Origin: Gammaproteobacteria bacterium
GTDB taxonomy: Bacteria; Pseudomonadota; Gammaproteobacteria; DRLM01
Length of the DNA: 36,723 bases
Assembly: GCA_023266095.1 (NCBI GenBank)
Contig: JAHFRV010000031.1
Location: forward strand, 1-36,723
Reading direction: 5' to 3'
Shown here: positions 35,690 to 36,723 of the stretch, one piece after another
How positions within the stretch are numbered: position 1 is the first letter of the stretch
Layout of the letters: every line of letters starts with the position of its first letter
Made by a program: the position numbers and the translations under genes
The notes under the pieces: generated by a model
The model's database searches: none
Seen by the model: the letters and a program-made list of their open reading frames with translations, nothing else
Told to the model about the DNA's origin: nothing

Positions 35690-36723
35690 TGACTCGCTCC
35701 CGTGACATTGAGTAACTGCGCCACATGCATATTGTAGTCGAAGACCGTACGCAGATAGTCACTATGCGCCAACACGTATGCTTGCAGCGCATTCACCACT
35801 TTATCACCCTTCTCCAGACCGGCTTCGAAATCGGCGAAACTGGCGATCATCCAGCGTCTTGCGGCCCGGCTGGCCTCGGCCAGGCGCGCCACCGCCTCGT
35901 TATGGGCGCGTATCTGGTGATATTGCTCTACCACTTGAAAGGGAATACCTTGCCGGGCAAAAACCGATTTGGCGATCAAGGCGTTGAGTTCGGCCTCGGC
36001 CCGCCGCACCTGGGCCGATTGCACCCCGGCGTTCCAATCCCATTTGATGCCCAGCACCGGACTCAGACCCACATCATTGAATGGGTCGAAGATATAGGGG
36101 TTATCGAGATGATCGCGATTGGGTGAAAAAGACAACAACCCCACTAAACCGGCATACACATTGGGTCTGGCATCGGCCTTATTGGCCGCCACCAGGGCCC
36201 GCCGCGCCTGCAAACCGGCCTCGACTTGCGCCATTTCCGGCCGGTGGGCGAGGGCCTGCTGCTGCAAGTCATCGAGATTCAACGCCGGCAAGGCGACCGG
36301 TTGCAAGGTGGGGTCCGCAACCGCCAATTCGGCGGATAAGCCTATACCGGTCAACACCTTCAAACCGTCGATGGCGACATTTTCCAAGGCCGTGGCCTGG
36401 GCAATGTACTTGCCGATCACGCCCAGCCCGGACTCCAAGGCAAAGAGGTCGGACTGGCGAATGTCAGACTCCCCTTGTTCCAGCCCCTCCTGCGCCAGCG
36501 AGATCGCGCCCTCGACCCGGCCGCGGACATCTTCCAGCAGCAAACGGGTATCGCGGGCGGCGAGATAACCGTAGTAGGCCCGTTTCACTTCCAGCACCGT
36601 GGCGCCGCGCTGCAAATGCACGTCGCCGCGCTTGACCTCCACATTGGCACGCGCCGCGTCCGCATAACTTTCGATCTTACCGAAGGTATAAAGCGGCTTG
36701 ATCAACGACAATTTAAAAGACGT
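35686..36723 (-). CDS. TolC-family outer-membrane channel protein, 5' end outside the window
   Basis: The frame is open to the right edge, so the N-terminus is missing (345 residues seen, of about 430-480 usual). The sequence shows the TolC/OEP repeat pattern: long amphipathic helices (VLEVKRAYYGYLAARDTRLLLEDVRGRVEGAISLAQEGLEQGESDIRQSD), the segment ALAHRPEMAQVEAGLQARRALVAANKADARPNVYAGL that starts the second repeat, GIKWDWNAGVQSAQVRRAEAELNAL and a C-terminal helix ending YNMHVAQLLNVTG. It overlaps mlaC by four bases, so it lies inside the Mla transcription unit. A link to lipid transport is an inference from position only; an unrelated efflux role remains possible. Confidence 0.88.
   Translation of the reverse strand, partial: TSFKLSLIKPLYTFGKIESYADAARANVEVKRGDVHLQRGATVLEVKRAYYGYLAARDTRLLLEDVRGRVEGAISLAQEGLEQGESDIRQSDLFALESGLGVIGKYIAQATALENVAIDGLKVLTGIGLSAELAVADPTLQPVALPALNLDDLQQQALAHRPEMAQVEAGLQARRALVAANKADARPNVYAGLVGLLSFSPNRDHLDNPYIFDPFNDVGLSPVLGIKWDWNAGVQSAQVRRAEAELNALIAKSVFARQGIPFQVVEQYHQIRAHNEAVARLAEASRAARRWMIASFADFEAGLEKGDKVVNALQAYVLAHSDYLRTVFDYNMHVAQLLNVTGASQ

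Overview
The window looks like chromosome of a GC-rich gammaproteobacterium. The evidence is the gene order rpe-gph-trpE-trpG-trpD-trpC, the Mla/ibaG/murA/his/tat cluster, a DegS/AlgW-type periplasmic protease, a PEP-CTERM surface protein, and a seven-gene Alternative Complex III (ACIII) respiratory cluster. A respiratory, possibly lithotrophic lifestyle would fit ACIII, but nothing here fixes the genus. I see no tRNA, rRNA, CRISPR array, transposase or integrase.

Layout. (1) 1-2.7 kb, minus strand: a TPM-domain protein cut by the window edge, a LemA lipoprotein, and an outer-membrane beta-barrel protein with a clear terminator. (2) 3.2-4.9 kb, plus strand: two secreted proteins, one with a PEP-CTERM sorting tail and one a signal-peptide-bearing tail-collar (microcystin-dependent-like) protein. 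Their upstream regions share a 13-base motif. (3) 5.2-10.8 kb, minus strand: the trp operon, headed by rpe and gph. A heptamer-based inverted repeat sits between trpG and trpD and encodes the end of TrpG. (4) 11-14.5 kb: a DUF3530 alpha/beta-hydrolase (plus) and, convergent to it, a PAS-PAS-GGDEF-EAL protein whose EAL domain has lost key residues. (5) 14.8-22.2 kb, minus strand: ACIII genes actA-actB1-actB2-actC-actD-actE-actF, with a terminator behind them and a long leader in front. (6) 22.7-24.8 kb: a Nif3-family protein (minus) and an AlgW/DegS protease (plus). (7) 24.8-36.7 kb, all minus: TolC-like protein (cut by the window edge), mlaC, mlaB, ibaG, murA, hisG, hisD, hisC, hisB, hisH, hisA, hisF, hisI, hisE, tatA, tatB, tatC, mostly overlapping or closely spaced.

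How they fit together. ACIII oxidises membrane quinol and passes electrons through Fe-S clusters and c-type hemes to periplasmic carriers. Its large subunit ActB1 has a Tat signal, and the Tat translocase genes lie in the same window. The Mla, MurA, AlgW and Nif3 neighbours are ordinary envelope and housekeeping genes. trp and his supply aromatic amino acids and histidine.

The most unusual points are these. The ActB1 subunit is split from ActB2, keeps a CX2CX3CX27C iron-sulfur motif and carries a Tat lipobox. The secreted tail-collar protein shares an upstream motif with a PEP-CTERM gene. A TolC-like protein is coupled to mlaC. Known families explain nearly everything else, and I do not see a wholly unknown system.
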